In this document: positions 10,778 to 22,030 of the stretch, in pieces
Numbering within the stretch: position 1 is the first letter of the stretch
Layout of the letters: each line of letters begins with the position of its first letter
Origin: Pseudoscleropodium purum
Taxonomy: Eukaryota; Streptophyta; Bryopsida; Hypnales; Brachytheciaceae
Reading direction: 5' to 3'
DNA: 64,000 nt
NCBI GenBank assembly: GCA_963969395.1
Contig: OZ017796.1
Location: 3,288,501 to 3,352,500, forward strand
Program-made: the position numbers and the translations under genes
Notes under the pieces: generated by a model
What the model was told of the DNA's origin: nothing
The model's database searches: none
What the model saw: the letters and a program-made list of their open reading frames with translations, nothing else

Positions 10778-11884
10778 CTATAGTCCATTTGGCAATGTCT
10801 TTGCCTTGAACTGATATTGATGCTGGATTGCTGGAGTATCATCAATAATGAGTACACCTTCTTTTTGGTCATAGAAATTGGCTAGGTACTTGAGGAATGT
10901 ATCTATTACCTTGCCATCTTTTGGTCTCTTCTTTTTCCCTATTTTTGAGGGTAGATTCTTCGTGGATAATAATTTAGGTTCAGCCGCCTGACAATCATAA
11001 GAGAACATTTCTTTGAGCCCTGTGAGCTCTATGTCTACAATCGGTTGGAGAGATGGTACAGCTTGGTATACTATCTATTCTTCATTGTCTGTTAACCCCC
11101 CTGTCCAGTCGTAGCATTCAATTTTTACTGGTCTTTTCGAGGGTGGTGGATATGGGACCCGCCTAGTGCTGATTTCTTTCTCTTTTGTTTTATATATCAA
11201 TGTGATGGTATCCTTTGCCCAATCTTGCCTTGTATTTGCTTGCTTCAGCCAGGGTCTACCAAGCAACATGGTATAACTTCCAGCTTTGGATTCCATTCTC
11301 ATCACTGTAGCTGTAATGTTATATCGAAAACCTCCTACTTCAATTCGAAGGTTTCTTATGATCCCTAAAGGGGTTACTTTCCTTTGGTCTACCATTTTAA
11401 TAGTGAATGGCACTGGTTCTAATTTTCGGTATCCTAACTTTTGACAAAGTTTGTCGGTAATGATGTTTACTCTAGAACCTCCGTCTAGTAGTACATTGTG
11501 TATGGTGTAATGTTTGATGCGGGCTGTTATTACTAGCATCTCAATGTCAAAGTCTTGTGCTTTGACGTGACAGACCTCTGCTAGTTTGTCTAATGCCATG
11601 TTTCCTGACAGGAATGCATCCATCACTTGTTGTTTACAATACGGAGCCAACTCCAAAAGTTGTCCGACGGTGATGTTTGCCTTAGTTTGCTTTAGTACTT
11701 TATGTACAATCTTTGCTTGTTTTATCCCCTTATCTATATGGGATTTGCTCTTAGTATCATTTGAAACTAATTTTAGTTTCCTAGCCCTTTTTGGCTCTTC
11801 TTCTTTAATTGTTAGCTTTTCTTTCCGTTCTTTTGAAGGTTTTTCTCCTAACTCTTCTTGTAACCTTTGGACATCTTGGGTCAC
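10778..11884 (-). pseudogene. Retropepsin-like protease region of the gypsy element
   Basis: The aspartic protease would process the Gag-Pol polyprotein. In 11,884-11,075 the active-site segment is VLLDGGSRVNIIT, followed by the flap and the closing YTMLLGRPWL. The DGGS form is common in this group of plant gypsy elements, so it is not clearly a loss of function. N-terminal to it is a Lys/Glu-rich linker and a conserved ITVGQLLELAP stretch. 11,008-10,778 continues towards the reverse transcriptase in another frame. A stop and a frame change separate it from RT. Confidence 0.8.
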
Positions 11885-11899
11885 TTGTTGGTGTACCCT

Positions 11900-13684
11900 T
11901 CATTCATCCTCCCATTCCTTAGATGCTCGTTCCCGGAGTTCTCCAAACTCCATTGTTTCTAGCTGTCCTTCCCCAGCCTCGTTCCCACTATCACTATCTT
12001 CTTCTCTGCTACTTGTAGATTCTTCTTCATTTTCTATTTGTTGTTTTTGTGCCCTTGTCGTTACGTAGACATCTGGGGCTGCCATATTGGTGGCAATTGC
12101 TGGTTTACCGAGTTCTTGCATCCCTCTAAGCTCCTCTTGGTGTCGTTTCCACAAGAAACATTCTCTTTTCATATATCCTTTCTTATGGCAATAATAACAT
12201 TCGTCGGGATGGCCTTCCCTTTGTTCCATACCTGAATAGGTACGTCCAGGCTCATCTCTAAATCTCCTATCTTCAAATCTGGGTCTGTATCGATCCTCGA
12301 ATCGATTTGCTTGTCTATTATAGTCATCTCTACTTCCATTGTATGGGTTACCTCTTCCTCCATATCTTCCCTGATATGGGTATCTTTCTTGTTTGTAGTT
12401 CCGTGATTCATAATAATTGTTTCTAGGTGGTCCTTGTCCTTGATCTCAATTTCCTAGTTCCCTTTTGGTCTCTACTCTTCTCATGTTGTTCCACTAGGGT
12501 TGAATTTGATTAACAATAGGTTTTCCTTCTTGGTATTGTTGATTATAAATGCATTCATTGGTGCAATGTGTATTTGTATTGCAAATTGTACAATACTTCG
12601 TTTGACATTCTGTAGGTAAATATCCTTCGTTGTGGCAAATTTTGCAAATTACTCCAGGACAGAATTTCCGTTGGTTTGCTAATAGCTGAGCCATCTCTTC
12701 TTGTAATTCTTTCAAAACATCTTTTTCTTTGAACCTTTTATTTTTGTTTTTCTTCTTTCTTTTTACCTTCTCATCATCTGAATCACTGCTTGATTCGTCC
12801 AAATCTGTGTCAGAATCTTCTTTTTCTTTCTTATGGAACCCTAATTCTAATTTTCTGGCAGATGCTAAAGCATTTTCTAAAGTATCCGTAGGTAGCATAA
12901 GGATATACTTTTCATATTCTTTTCATAAGCCGTTAAGAAACCAAGTTTTCTTAAATTGGTCAGGTGGCGCTGGATTGAATTTACTTGAGGACAACATCAT
13001 CCTTTCAAAGAATTCTTCTACATCTTCATACTTTTCCTATTTGAGATGTGATAAACTATCAATCACTTCCCCGTCCGTTTTCTTCTCATGAAATCGGTAA
13101 ATGAAAGCGATCTTTAATTCCTCCTATGTCTCGAAGTGACCTACTGGAAATTGGGCATATCATTCTAGGGCCTTTTTCTTCAAACATACTGGAAAAAGAT
13201 CCAAGCATGCATCATCGTCTTAGTTAGCAAAACAGATGCGGTTGAATTCTTTGATGAAGATGTCGGGGTCCCCCTTTCCCTTGAACTTGGGTAACTATGT
13301 CTTAATCCTTCTTGTCATTCTTGATATTTGATCGTACGGGCGGGGTTCTTCTTGAGTTGATGACCAACTAGTTCCTTGTATGATATTTACTTGTTGTGGT
13401 GCAGGTGTTTTTGTGGTTTCTTCTATGTGAATTCTTTCTTTGGTGCTTAATTCATTATCGGTGTCACTTTCTCCCTCTGACTCCTCATAGTCACTTCCTC
13501 TATAGACTGCAGAAAATCTCTTCCATTTATCAATTTTTGTTTTTCCTTGTTTTCTTTCTTCTTTCTGTTTTCTTTGTTTACTTTCCAATTCTTGATCCTC
13601 CTTACTTTGTTGAAGTCGAAAAATGTGTTCCCTTTTTGCTTCCTTTTCTCTTTTAGTATTTGGGGAATTTGGTTTTTTGCTCAT
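11900..13684 (-). pseudogene. Ty3/gypsy gag
   Basis: Gag forms the retrotransposon particle and binds its RNA. The ATG at 13,684 starts a charged N-terminal region (13,684-13,295). The capsid-like stretch at 13,290-12,900 is recognisable but broken by stops. 12,898-12,494 carries a Lys-rich segment and a CCHC zinc knuckle (CTICNTNTHCTNEC), next to a degraded one (CKICHNEGYLPTEC) with Tyr where His is expected. A third knuckle-like motif (CYYCHKKGYMKREC) occurs near 12,195, also with Tyr for His. The His-to-Tyr changes fit C-to-T decay. Gag begins about 110 bases downstream of the primer-binding site. Confidence 0.82.
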
Positions 13685-13790
13685 TGTTTGAATACATCTC
13701 GTTCAATCCTTAGTTTGTCTTTGATTGTATTCTCTTATTTATTTGTGTTAGTCTATTGCAACGCTTTTTGTATTGCTTGACCATTGTCAT

Positions 13791-13812
13791 CGGATCCCAA
13801 GCATGGGCGCCA
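13791..13812 (-). other. Primer-binding site of the gypsy element
   Basis: On the minus strand, two bases after the end of the 5' LTR (ending in CA), the sequence is tggcgcccatgcttgggatc. The TGGCGCC start is typical of the tRNA primer-binding sites of plant gypsy elements of the Athila/Tat type. Its position between LTR and gag supports the LTR boundary at 13,815. Confidence 0.65.
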
Positions 13813-13814
13813 AA

Positions 13815-14032
13815 TGAAACACACTCTTTCCACTTCAAAATGCAAGACCTTGTTTTGATTTACTATTACATTGTAAAAGGAAGTACAATTTTCCTATTTG
13901 TTCTTTTGGAAACTCTCTTTTCTTATATATCTCAAAACCTAAGCTTGTCTTGAATTTGTATCTCCTTTCAATCTTTTACGATTGTTCTTTGAGAATTTGT
14001 CTTTGTGGTTAGTCTTTGTAGTCTTGTAGTCG
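13815..14032 (-). repeat. Truncated 5' LTR of the gypsy element
   Basis: This is 218 bp of the U5/R side of the LTR, nearly identical to 2137-2352. It begins TGAAACACAC at 13,815 and stops abruptly at 14,032, where the hAT left end (cagggttgac) begins. The remainder of the LTR, including the TATA box, is not found anywhere to the right in this window. The truncation point coincides exactly with the hAT terminus. Confidence 0.85.
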
Positions 14033-14190
14033 CAGGGTTGACGAATCTCGACGTCCGCCCCAAAATAGCGTCCGTTTTCCGGACGTCCGGACGCTAGCGG
14101 ACGCAGCGTCCCTCCCGCCGTCGGAAGGCGGACACGCGGGGCCGGGCGGCCGGGGCAGACGGACGAGGCGGACGGGCGGGGCGGCTTAGA
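14033..14190 (+). mobile_element. Left end of the large hAT element
   Basis: This begins cagggttgacgaatctcg and continues with the same CGTCCG-rich subterminal sequence as the left end of copy 1 (gacgtccgcccc, gcgtccctcccgccgtcgg). It starts exactly where the gypsy LTR breaks off. The 8 preceding bases are tgtagtcg (14,025-14,032). Unlike the 290-bp copies it does not run into the short core; instead it leads into the 3' side of a transposase gene. It is therefore the terminus of an autonomous-type element. Confidence 0.85.
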
Positions 14191-14535
14191 AAACCCGTTT
14201 TGGGTTTTTTGTTTTGATTGTTTTCACCAATGAGAGATTGAGAGTGAAGTCATTTTGATTTTGATTTTTCTTATATTGCAATTGCGATTCAATAGAGTTG
14301 TATATCACTATTTATGTAAAAGCTAAAATATGAAATATATTTTTAATTTTTTTTGTTGAATTTCATTTTGATTTAGAAACAAAATCACTTTAACATCTAG
14401 CGAGATGTATATCATCAATAAACAAACAATTTTATAATAAAATGATTGAAGAAACCATTGTCATTTGTTAACATGAGCTCCATATATCATAAGCAATTAA
14501 ACAATCAAACATCTAAATTCACATCTCCACAATTC

Positions 14536-17500
14536 CTATGGACGCCAATCCACATCTCCTCTAACCTCAGCCCCACTACTCTCTCCTACAGCTCTCCGTT
14601 CAAAATCTTCATTGTCGGAGTCATCTTCATTGTTGGAATCAAGTATCGTTGTCTCCTTCAAGTCTTCTGTCGAAGTAGGTTTACTCCCTTCTTTCGAATT
14701 TAATTTTTCTTTTTTTACTTTGACAGAACGATTAAAGGCTTTTTGAATAGGAACCTTTCTTTTCTTTCTATTTGACAAAGTAGCAACATTTTCATCAAGA
14801 GGGGTCCTATTCTTCACTGGAGAGATAGCAAAAGGTTGCATTTCTCTTTTCGCTTTCACGTTACTCGATTCTTGAACCATCAATCTCGATGTAGAGTCGA
14901 CATGTCTATAAACGGTTATCTCCACTTTGGCTTTTTTTTGAAGTAATAGAATGCCGTTTGTTGATTTGATGGGTTCTTGTGCCATTTCTTTTGCTAAAAT
15001 GCGAGCACGCAAAGATGCCAATGGCATCCGATCACTATCCGTATCACTTAGGCTTGTAGGTGATGACGCTACTTTCCGTAGATTACCGCCTGTAGAAATT
15101 TCTTTGGAAATGTTCATTAGGCGTTTTCCATATCCAAAGCTCTGAGAATCATTCAATCGTGTGCTAACAGACTTCAACGGTATTGGTGGAAGAGCACTAG
15201 ATCTCGGTACTCTAAAAATTGACTTCATTGGCTCCTTTCCTTTATCACTCTTCACAATTGCCGAATTTGTGATTGCCATCCCAAGTGAATCATTATTTTT
15301 TTGTACCGCAATATTTGGTTTCCGCTCATCATCACTATTGTTGCCCACATCTTTTGGAACGTCCACCTCCATGACCGCATCTTCTCTTTTGTCGTTTCCT
15401 TGCACTACATTTAATGCTACAGATGGAGATTGAGAAATTAAAACTTCTTCGTTTCTCCCATCATCACCAATAGCATTCTCATTGATTTTCACCTCTTTGG
15501 CAATAGCGTTTGCCTTTTCTGATAGAATGTTTTCGCTATTCAAGAATCCCATTTCATTGCAATATGCAGCTAAAGAAGGTAGATTCTCTTCTCCCCCTAC
15601 ATTGTCCTCGTCTTCACAAAAGGTATATGCATCGTTTGCATTGTCGGGAACAACATCCTTGCGGTTTAGATGATAATCATGCGTATCATTCACCAAATCG
15701 GGAAAGCCTTCTATAACGTCTTCATCTCCCCATGCTGTCGTACGATTGAAGTCATCTCCGCCATCTACAGCTGAAAGGGCCCTTTCCAAATCCTCGTCAT
15801 CATCGTCTTCTAACGTCGGCCTATCTGAATCCTCTGATTCTATCGGATCCACATTATCATTATACCATTTTTTTTCATCTTTTTCCTTCGATGCGTTTAA
15901 TACTTTGGAATTGGTATACACGTACACCAAATCCGCTGCTCTCTTCGGCTTCAATTTATTTCGAGATTTGTTGTGAACAAAAGAATAGTTGCTCCAATTC
16001 CATTCACATGAAGATGATGATACCGGTTGAGCCAATATCCTCTTCGCTAATGGAGCTATAAACTTGCCACATGCACCTTCAAAATCCCACCAAGCATGTG
16101 CGAACAACATTTGATCTCCCGGATTCAACATATTGTGGAATGGAGGTTCTTTGTGTCGAAAAGCTACAAATTCCTTCACCACTGCTGCATATTCATCCGG
16201 TTTACATATTCTCTCTAAAACTTTCTTACATCCTGACATTGCATCTGCGTCATCCGCTAGCTCTTTGTCATGAAGAAGGTATGGATTCAAAAGAGCTGCG
16301 GCTGATTAAAGATCGTTGTCCACCATTCTTCTTCGGGCATAAAAAGACTGTACCAATGGAATTGCAAGTTCTTCTAGCAAACAAAATGGTGGACTTTGTA
16401 ATCCGTTCACGTGCTTCTCTAACTTCCTCATGATATGCAACACCTTCCCCATGCATGGTGATTTTGAATCCAAATCGCGGAGTGCACATATGATTGGTTC
16501 AACCATCTCCACATAATTGATGGACCGATTCCAAAAATGGTCATCAAGAACAATTTTCTTCACCGCTAAGGCCAAGTCTTTTGGTAGGACTTTAGCTCCA
16601 CGTTTCTTCTTGAGAGTATGTACATACTCAACCCATTGCGGATCTACCACCGTTTGTTCCAATGCTCCTCTCAATTTTGTCAAACGTTCCATCATAATAA
16701 ATTTAGAGGCAAACCTTGTATCTCCAAGCATCAAGAGATCAAGATTTGGCGAATATTTTCGCAATAGAGCTAGCGGCATATGTCTCTTCCTGATAAATTT
16801 AGCTACAAGAACTCCTTTATCCAATTTGGAAGCAATCCATTTCTGTACAGCCCAATCTTTCAACAACAAATTCAATGCATGTACCACACACCCTTGGTAA
16901 AAAATATGAGGATATTTTGCAGATATTACATCCCATGCGGACGGATTCACGGGAGCATTATCCGTAGTTATTAACACGATATTCTTGGACCCCACTTGTT
17001 CAATGAACTTTTCCAACACAGCTGCCAAGTACTCCGCATTTTTTTCACAACCACTTGTATCCACAGATCCAAAAAATTCTTCACCTGCGGATGATACAAG
17101 CATGGCATTGATGAGAGGTCAATTAGTCACTGAGCTCCATCCATCAATGGACAATGTTGCTCCAAATTTTCGAATGCTATCTTCAGTCCGTGCATTCAAC
17201 TGTGTCTGAATGTTGGTCTTCGCCTCATTCAACAATTTGTACCGAAGGTCGTGGTATGAGGGAGGAATGTATGGCCTACCAAACGCAGCCGTTTTCTTCA
17301 CTGCTTCTTTAAAAGCTGGATTTCGAGCCACGGAAAATGGTATGTTTGCCGAATAAAAAAAATTTGCCCACACTGAATGTAATTTGCGTCTATGACCTTC
17401 TTCAAACCCATTCACTAAGCTGCCTTGCCTCTGAGGCCTAGAACTTGATGCCCTCGGGGTTTCACGTTCACCAGAAGCTTCCGTACTCAAAGTCATTTCA

Positions 17501-17874
17501 ATTGTAGCACATACCATTGATACCAATTCTTTGGACGCTGGACAAGAGTCTTCGTGGTCAAAATGCGACACAGCCTTTCCGGCCGAAAACTCTTGGACAT
17601 CTGAAGGGCCAAGGTTGCCATCCACATTGTTCATTACAACGCGTTTTGGAAAAACTCCTTTGCAATGCCGAAATAAATCTCGACCTGCCATTGATAATCG
17701 TGGACAAAGGCTCACCTCTTTATCACGTACACCTCCAGGCCTAGAATAGCCTAAGTGGCTGAACATACGGCTGAGCTTCCTTGACATGCTCGCTTTGCAA
17801 AGCCTACATTTTACTTTACCATCCTCTTGCACACTAAACCAAGGAGAAAAATCCCTCGTCGATTTGGCCACCAT
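14536..17874 (-). pseudogene. hAT transposase with long acidic tail
   Basis: This would bind the element ends and cut them out by the hAT cut-and-paste reaction. The likely start is the ATG at 17,874 (MVAKSTRDFSPWF), after an acceptor-like cttgttag. One frame of 1113 codons runs to 14,536 with only two stops, TGA at 17,119-17,121 and TAA at 16,306-16,308. Domains in order: a BED-type zinc finger (CRLCKASMS...FSHLG, residues ~20-45); a DUF659-like RNase H core with LSIDGWSSVTN (first Asp), TTDNAPVNPSAW (second Asp) and GCVVHALNLLLKDWA; and the hAT dimerisation region (SSSSCEWNWSNYSFVHNKSR, near 16,010). About 450 further residues, acidic and Ser-rich with basic patches, follow to the end; hAT transposases normally stop soon after dimerisation. 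The TGA replaces an expected Arg (CGA), consistent with decay at a methylated CpG. Confidence 0.88.
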
Positions 17875-18179
17875 ACTAACAAGTGTATGTTTTACCTCAA
17901 TTTCAAAAGAAACCAATAAAATGTTTTCAATTTGAAACCCACAACGTGACAATGTATACAATATCAATGAAATTAGTCACACAAAGCTTTGAAAATCAAA
18001 GCCCCCCCGTCCACCGAACTATGCATTACCAAGCAAGAGACTCAATAAATTGAAGCTCATAGCCCTTGGAAATCTTAGCGTTCGGTTTTTCGAGAGTGAA
18101 TACCAAAGCTTCTCTTTTAACATTTATAGTCCCTTCCAAAAAATTAAAGGTTCATTTTTAGGGTTTCCGTTCAAAAACA

Positions 18180-18385
18180 AGCAACGGCCTGGACGGGGCT
18201 GAAGCGGACGGGCGGACGGGTCGGACAGGGCGGTCGAACGGGGCGGTCGGGCGGACAGGCCAGACGGGTTGGACAGGCGGTCGGACGGGACTGTCCGCAC
18301 TGTTCGCCTTCCGACACCGTCTGCGCTTTGGACACGCCGACCGCCCCACTTAAACACTGATCGCCGACGGCGTCCGCCCAGCTGT
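18180..18385. repeat. Internal GC island upstream of the transposase gene
   Basis: A dense run of cggacggg, gggcggtcgg and gtccgcc motifs, of the same type as the hAT subterminal repeats, lies about 310 bases upstream of the transposase start. It does not end in a CAACCCTG terminus and I find no target-site duplication. It may be the former right end of a shorter hAT element, or an internal binding array that also acts as the transposase promoter region. Confidence 0.6.
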
Positions 18386-18512
18386 CCATTGGAGCATCCT
18401 AAGAGGCCGATATTACTCAAAAAGAGTGGTAACATTTCCAAAAAAAAACAGCCTAATAATCACTGCTAAATGAGGATCAATGTAATTGATTTATCATTTT
18501 ATTTAAAAAAAA

Positions 18513-18551
18513 ATGTAAACCCTAAACCCTATACCCTAATTACCCTAAACC
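18513..18551 (+). repeat. Short telomere-like repeat cluster
   Basis: Four units related to the plant telomere repeat CCCTAAA stand close together (ccctaaa, ccctata, ccctaatta, ccctaaa). It is too short and irregular to be a telomere remnant with certainty. It may be an interstitial telomeric repeat from double-strand break repair, or a chance telo-box cluster. Confidence 0.5.
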
Positions 18552-20040
18552 TTTTCTTTTCTTCCCTAAATTGTTTTACGAATGAGGGGAATGTGGTTAA
18601 GTTGAATATGTTTGAATTATTTACTCATATTATCCTTCTAAATAGGTTTTGAGAAGATCTGAAGATGGTGGGGATTTTTTTAAAGTTCATTAGGAAATCA
18701 AATGTTTTGCGGAAATAATCAATTCCATTTCATTGTAAGCAAATGAAATTTTAAAAAAAGGCCCCAATACATAATTAGAATAACAGTTTAATGGATTTCA
18801 ACCTCATGATATTTAATGAAAGGGTGTGTTTTCTAATTAGAAGTGCATCACGATTTTCAAATGAACATCGAGTCTTTCATATTTTTTAATGAAATTTTGA
18901 TTAGATTTGAAAAGAAAGAAAAAGAATCAATGTTTTAACTTTCAAATCATATATGGCTATATTTTTCCTTAAAAACATAGAAAAATTCGTTACTTGAGTT
19001 GGTGGAGTAGAATACATTATACACTTATACATGTGCTATATTTATTTTAAAGGGTAATTCCAATATTCTTATTTAAGATGTTTTTAAATATTAATTTTAA
19101 AAAAGAGGGTTCATTGTTTAAAGATCTAAAAAATTGACAAACATAATTTCTATTATAAATAGGAATTGAATTCGGAATTCAATTTTTGAAATGATTGAAA
19201 TGAACAAGATATTGATTATAAAATATTTCTTTGTTTGAGTTTTCAAAATGAATTCACGAAACAATTGCAAACTTTTGAACTTAGGTATATGGTATTGTTT
19301 TTGGTTTGTACTTTGTAGAGTATAATACTTCAATTTTAATCCTAAATAAATGAAAAAACTCCACATGAATGAAATGTTTCTATGTATTGCACAAAGATTT
19401 CTACCAATTATTATGATAATTAAATACATTATTACATTTCATAAAATATTCTACATAGAAAAAAGAAATCATTTCAGTTTTCAATCATGATAAACGATGT
19501 CTTCTACTCTTTCTGTTATATGTTCGTTTTGTATAACGTTGTCGTGTTGTAAATAACTATATCATTTAAAAACATCAAAAGATTAACCTTGAACCCTAGT
19601 TCAAGAAAAGGGTTGAGATAGAAAAGGTGGGGGTCGTGGAGAAATCCACGGTCTTGGGTTGTACTGCATCTTGTCACTTAGCTCAGGGGGACAGGGTGGC
19701 TGGCTGGTTGGCTAGTTATTTCTTGCTTTCGCTAGCGGTGCCAAGTTGCAACTACTCAGACCGAATCAACAAATCTGATAAGATTCGAATCCGGAACCAG
19801 CTGGCAGCTAATTGGGGACTTCTCCAACCAACCAAGTCCGCAAATTGGCGGCCGTTGTTGATTCCAAGGTGGTTTTATACCACTATTGATTGGCCGTTTG
19901 GTATATTGACTGACGAAACAGTGTTCCTAAGTCTATTTTTTTTATCATATAGGTTACCTTTTGATATAAAAAAAAGAAAAAGAATATACGTTTGATTATT
20001 AGTATTTTGATTTTATTATAAAGATTGCTAGTATAGTGTG
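18552..20040. other. AT-rich spacer, no gene seen
   Basis: Mostly AT-rich sequence without protein-like frames. A somewhat GC-richer patch at 19,620-19,920 has an open frame, but its composition is not convincing. If the large hAT element is real, this spacer is part of its interior. Confidence 0.4.
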
Positions 20041-20047
20041 ATTGGAG

Positions 20048-20055
20048 TATATAAA
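20048..20055 (+). promoter_or_regulatory. Candidate TATA box
   Basis: The sequence tatataaa lies about 115 bases upstream of the ATG at 20,171. It fits a plant core promoter for the small ORF that follows. There is no other evidence of transcription. Confidence 0.35.
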
Positions 20056-20170
20056 GCAAAATTAAGCTTCTTAAAGAAGCTATTAGGTATAGAAATAGAG
20101 GAACTGAGTAGTATTGCTTCTCATGTTCTACTTTGAATTCGTTATAGTTTGGGTTTTAGTATTCGTAGTT

Positions 20171-20584
20171 ATGGATTCACAAGACCCTGACGATTGGCAA
20201 TTGTCATTATCGCAATTACCGGTTGTTCCAAATCAACCATCTTCATCAAGACTGCGTATGCGAGATGATACTGGACCTTCTGAACGTCGTGTTCAACCAC
20301 GAACAGATCTAGGTAACCAGCAAATTTTATTGCCAGTTTTGCAATTGGATAAAAAGTCTTTGGTGATTGTTTTGGAGTTTGAACCCGTACTTTCCGAGAA
20401 CTATCAAATGGTGTTTGAAGGGTGTTTTGAAAACAATGGTGAAGAACAAATGGTCACATGTATTTCCAGTGAAGTAGGCCAACGCCTTTGGCTTTAAGGA
20501 CCACTCAATCTATTGACCGCGGAACGGAGAGCTAAATACATTGCTGCTTTACTTTTGCGTGTTTTGGAGTTCTTAAGTGTGTAA
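20171..20584 (+). pseudogene. Orphan small protein gene or fragment
   Basis: I do not recognise this protein. From the ATG (MDSQDPDDWQLSLSQLP) the frame runs 108 codons to a TAA at 20,495-20,497. It then continues in the same frame for 28 more protein-like codons (GPLNLLTAERRAKYIAALLL) to a second TAA at 20,582. The N-terminal 45 residues are hydrophilic and probably disordered, with a Pro/Ser/Arg-rich stretch, and the rest looks globular. The inner TAA would be CAA (Gln) by one T-to-C change, the same kind of lesion as in the transposase and the kinase-like gene on either side. A TATA box precedes it. It could be a third passenger gene of the large hAT element, a host gene fragment, or chance. 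Confidence 0.35.
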
Positions 20585-20803
20585 AGCAAATGATTTTGAA
20601 ATCAGATTTTGTGGTGTTAAGGTAATGGATTTTAGCCTTTGTTTTAGGATTTTTGGCTACCACCAATTAAATTTTATTCACATTAGATGAAAGTAATTGA
20701 TTGTTTACCTTCCTTTTGTTGACTTTGGGATTAGTGGACCCAAAGAAGCATTTGGAATTTAGAATAAGTAGGATTTTAGGGAGCCTATAGGAGTTTAGAT
20801 GCT

Positions 20804-20828
20804 CACATGGGCTGATGTGGCCCATGTG
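20804..20828. repeat. Perfect 9-bp inverted repeat
   Basis: CACATGGGC and GCCCATGTG are separated by 7 bases (20,813-20,819). The GCCCA core resembles plant TCP-site II-like elements in both orientations, so it may be a regulatory palindrome. No gene start can be tied to it. Confidence 0.4.
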
Positions 20829-21930
20829 GAAGGAGAAAGGGGGGAAGATTCTCTTTTCTCTCGTTGTCGACGTTGGTGTGAGGGTGTGAGGGTGTGGTGT
20901 GCGGTAGTGCAAAGAACCGAAACTTTGTTCGGTTGCTGTGTGTTGGAAAAGAGGAATTTGAATACAAAATTTGGTGGAGTTATACATGGTGGTGTTGTGC
21001 TTCTTTTGGCAATATTTTCACTTGATTTCAATGTTGTATGTGAATTTTATAGGCTTTTGAGTGAGGAGTCTGTCTGTTGCTACCCAAAAGGAGGAGCAAA
21101 GACTTTGTGCCTCTCCTAGAGTCACAAAAATTGTTAGAACAAAGTGAAAATCAAGTAGAATATAGATCAGGTTTCTAGCTTTCTATCAAGCTATCAAACT
21201 TCTCATTACCATGTTTTTATCTCAAGTTATGAAGAGAAAGGCGAAGTAGTGTACTACCGCTAGAATTGCATGTAGGTGATCTTTGAGAGCACATAACTTG
21301 TAGGCAGTAGCTTTGTTTCAAGTGAAATTTTGATGCATCAAAGCTTACTGTTTTAGCTTTCGAAAGAGCCATCTCTTATCTAAAGTAGAGCTTTAGAACG
21401 TTTTAGGTGCCCATTTTAGTACTGCTGATTTAGAAGAAGGTGAAAGAGACAATTGGAAGGTTAGAAGGTTGAAGATTGAAGTGAAGATTTAAAGAGTCAA
21501 GTGAAGACTTACCTTGCAAGGACCTAGCCTATGTTGTGGCTTGTGGCTCTGTTATTCCAAGCCAGATTTGGAGGCTCGTTGTCAATTTGTGTGGTGGGTA
21601 TGTGGCTTTGTCAATTTTTTGCATTGTAAACCTTGTTTGCGGGTTTGGCCTGACATTGCGTACATGACCTTACTCCATTTTGTATCGTGGGCAACGAAGT
21701 GGGGTTGATGGCCCACATGGTTGAATCTTATGTCGTTCTTACGGTGAGACTGGATTGATCACCAGTAGATCGTGAATTTGAAAGTTTAGGAGCCATATTC
21801 ACGGACGGTTCAGCTCGTAGTCTGCCGTCCGTTCTACCCGTCCCGTATCATGTGGTTTCTTATCCCCTCCTTGACCCTTGAACCCCTAGAACCATAACAT
21901 GATAGACCAACATGGAGCTGATTCAAGAAA

Positions 21931-22030
21931 GTTGAAGATTCGAGGTTCGAGAAGACAACGTGTTGAAGATTCGAGGTGCAAATGTACGAAAAGACATCCC
22001 ATTGAAGATTCAAGGTTCGAGACAAGATCA
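21931..22030. repeat. Degenerate tandem repeat, three units
   Basis: Three units begin ttgaagattc(g/a)aggt near 21,932, 21,963 and 22,002. They are 31-39 bases apart and share a following (g)aagaca-like part. The units have diverged. No coding function is evident. Confidence 0.5.

Larger units (their letters stand above)
2137..14032 (-). mobile_element. Decayed Ty3/gypsy LTR retrotransposon
   Basis: The whole element reads on the minus strand: truncated 5' LTR (13,815-14,032), primer-binding site, gag, protease, reverse transcriptase, RNase H, integrase, a second integrase-C-like segment, an extra ORF and the 3' LTR (from 2137). Stops and frameshifts are spread over all genes, so it is inactive. 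It has been hit by hAT elements at 6586, at 3149 (in or next to the LTR) and at 14,033. Confidence 0.88.

Noticed and set aside
14033..18385. Calling a complete 4.35-kb autonomous hAT element
   Set aside because: No CAACCCTG terminus and no tgtagtcg duplication are present near 18,385, and the gypsy LTR does not resume there. A complete short element cannot be supported.
19736..19810. Possible tRNA gene around gattcgaatccgg
   Set aside because: Only the T-loop-like string fits; no acceptor stem, D-arm or anticodon arm can be paired in the preceding 60 bases.
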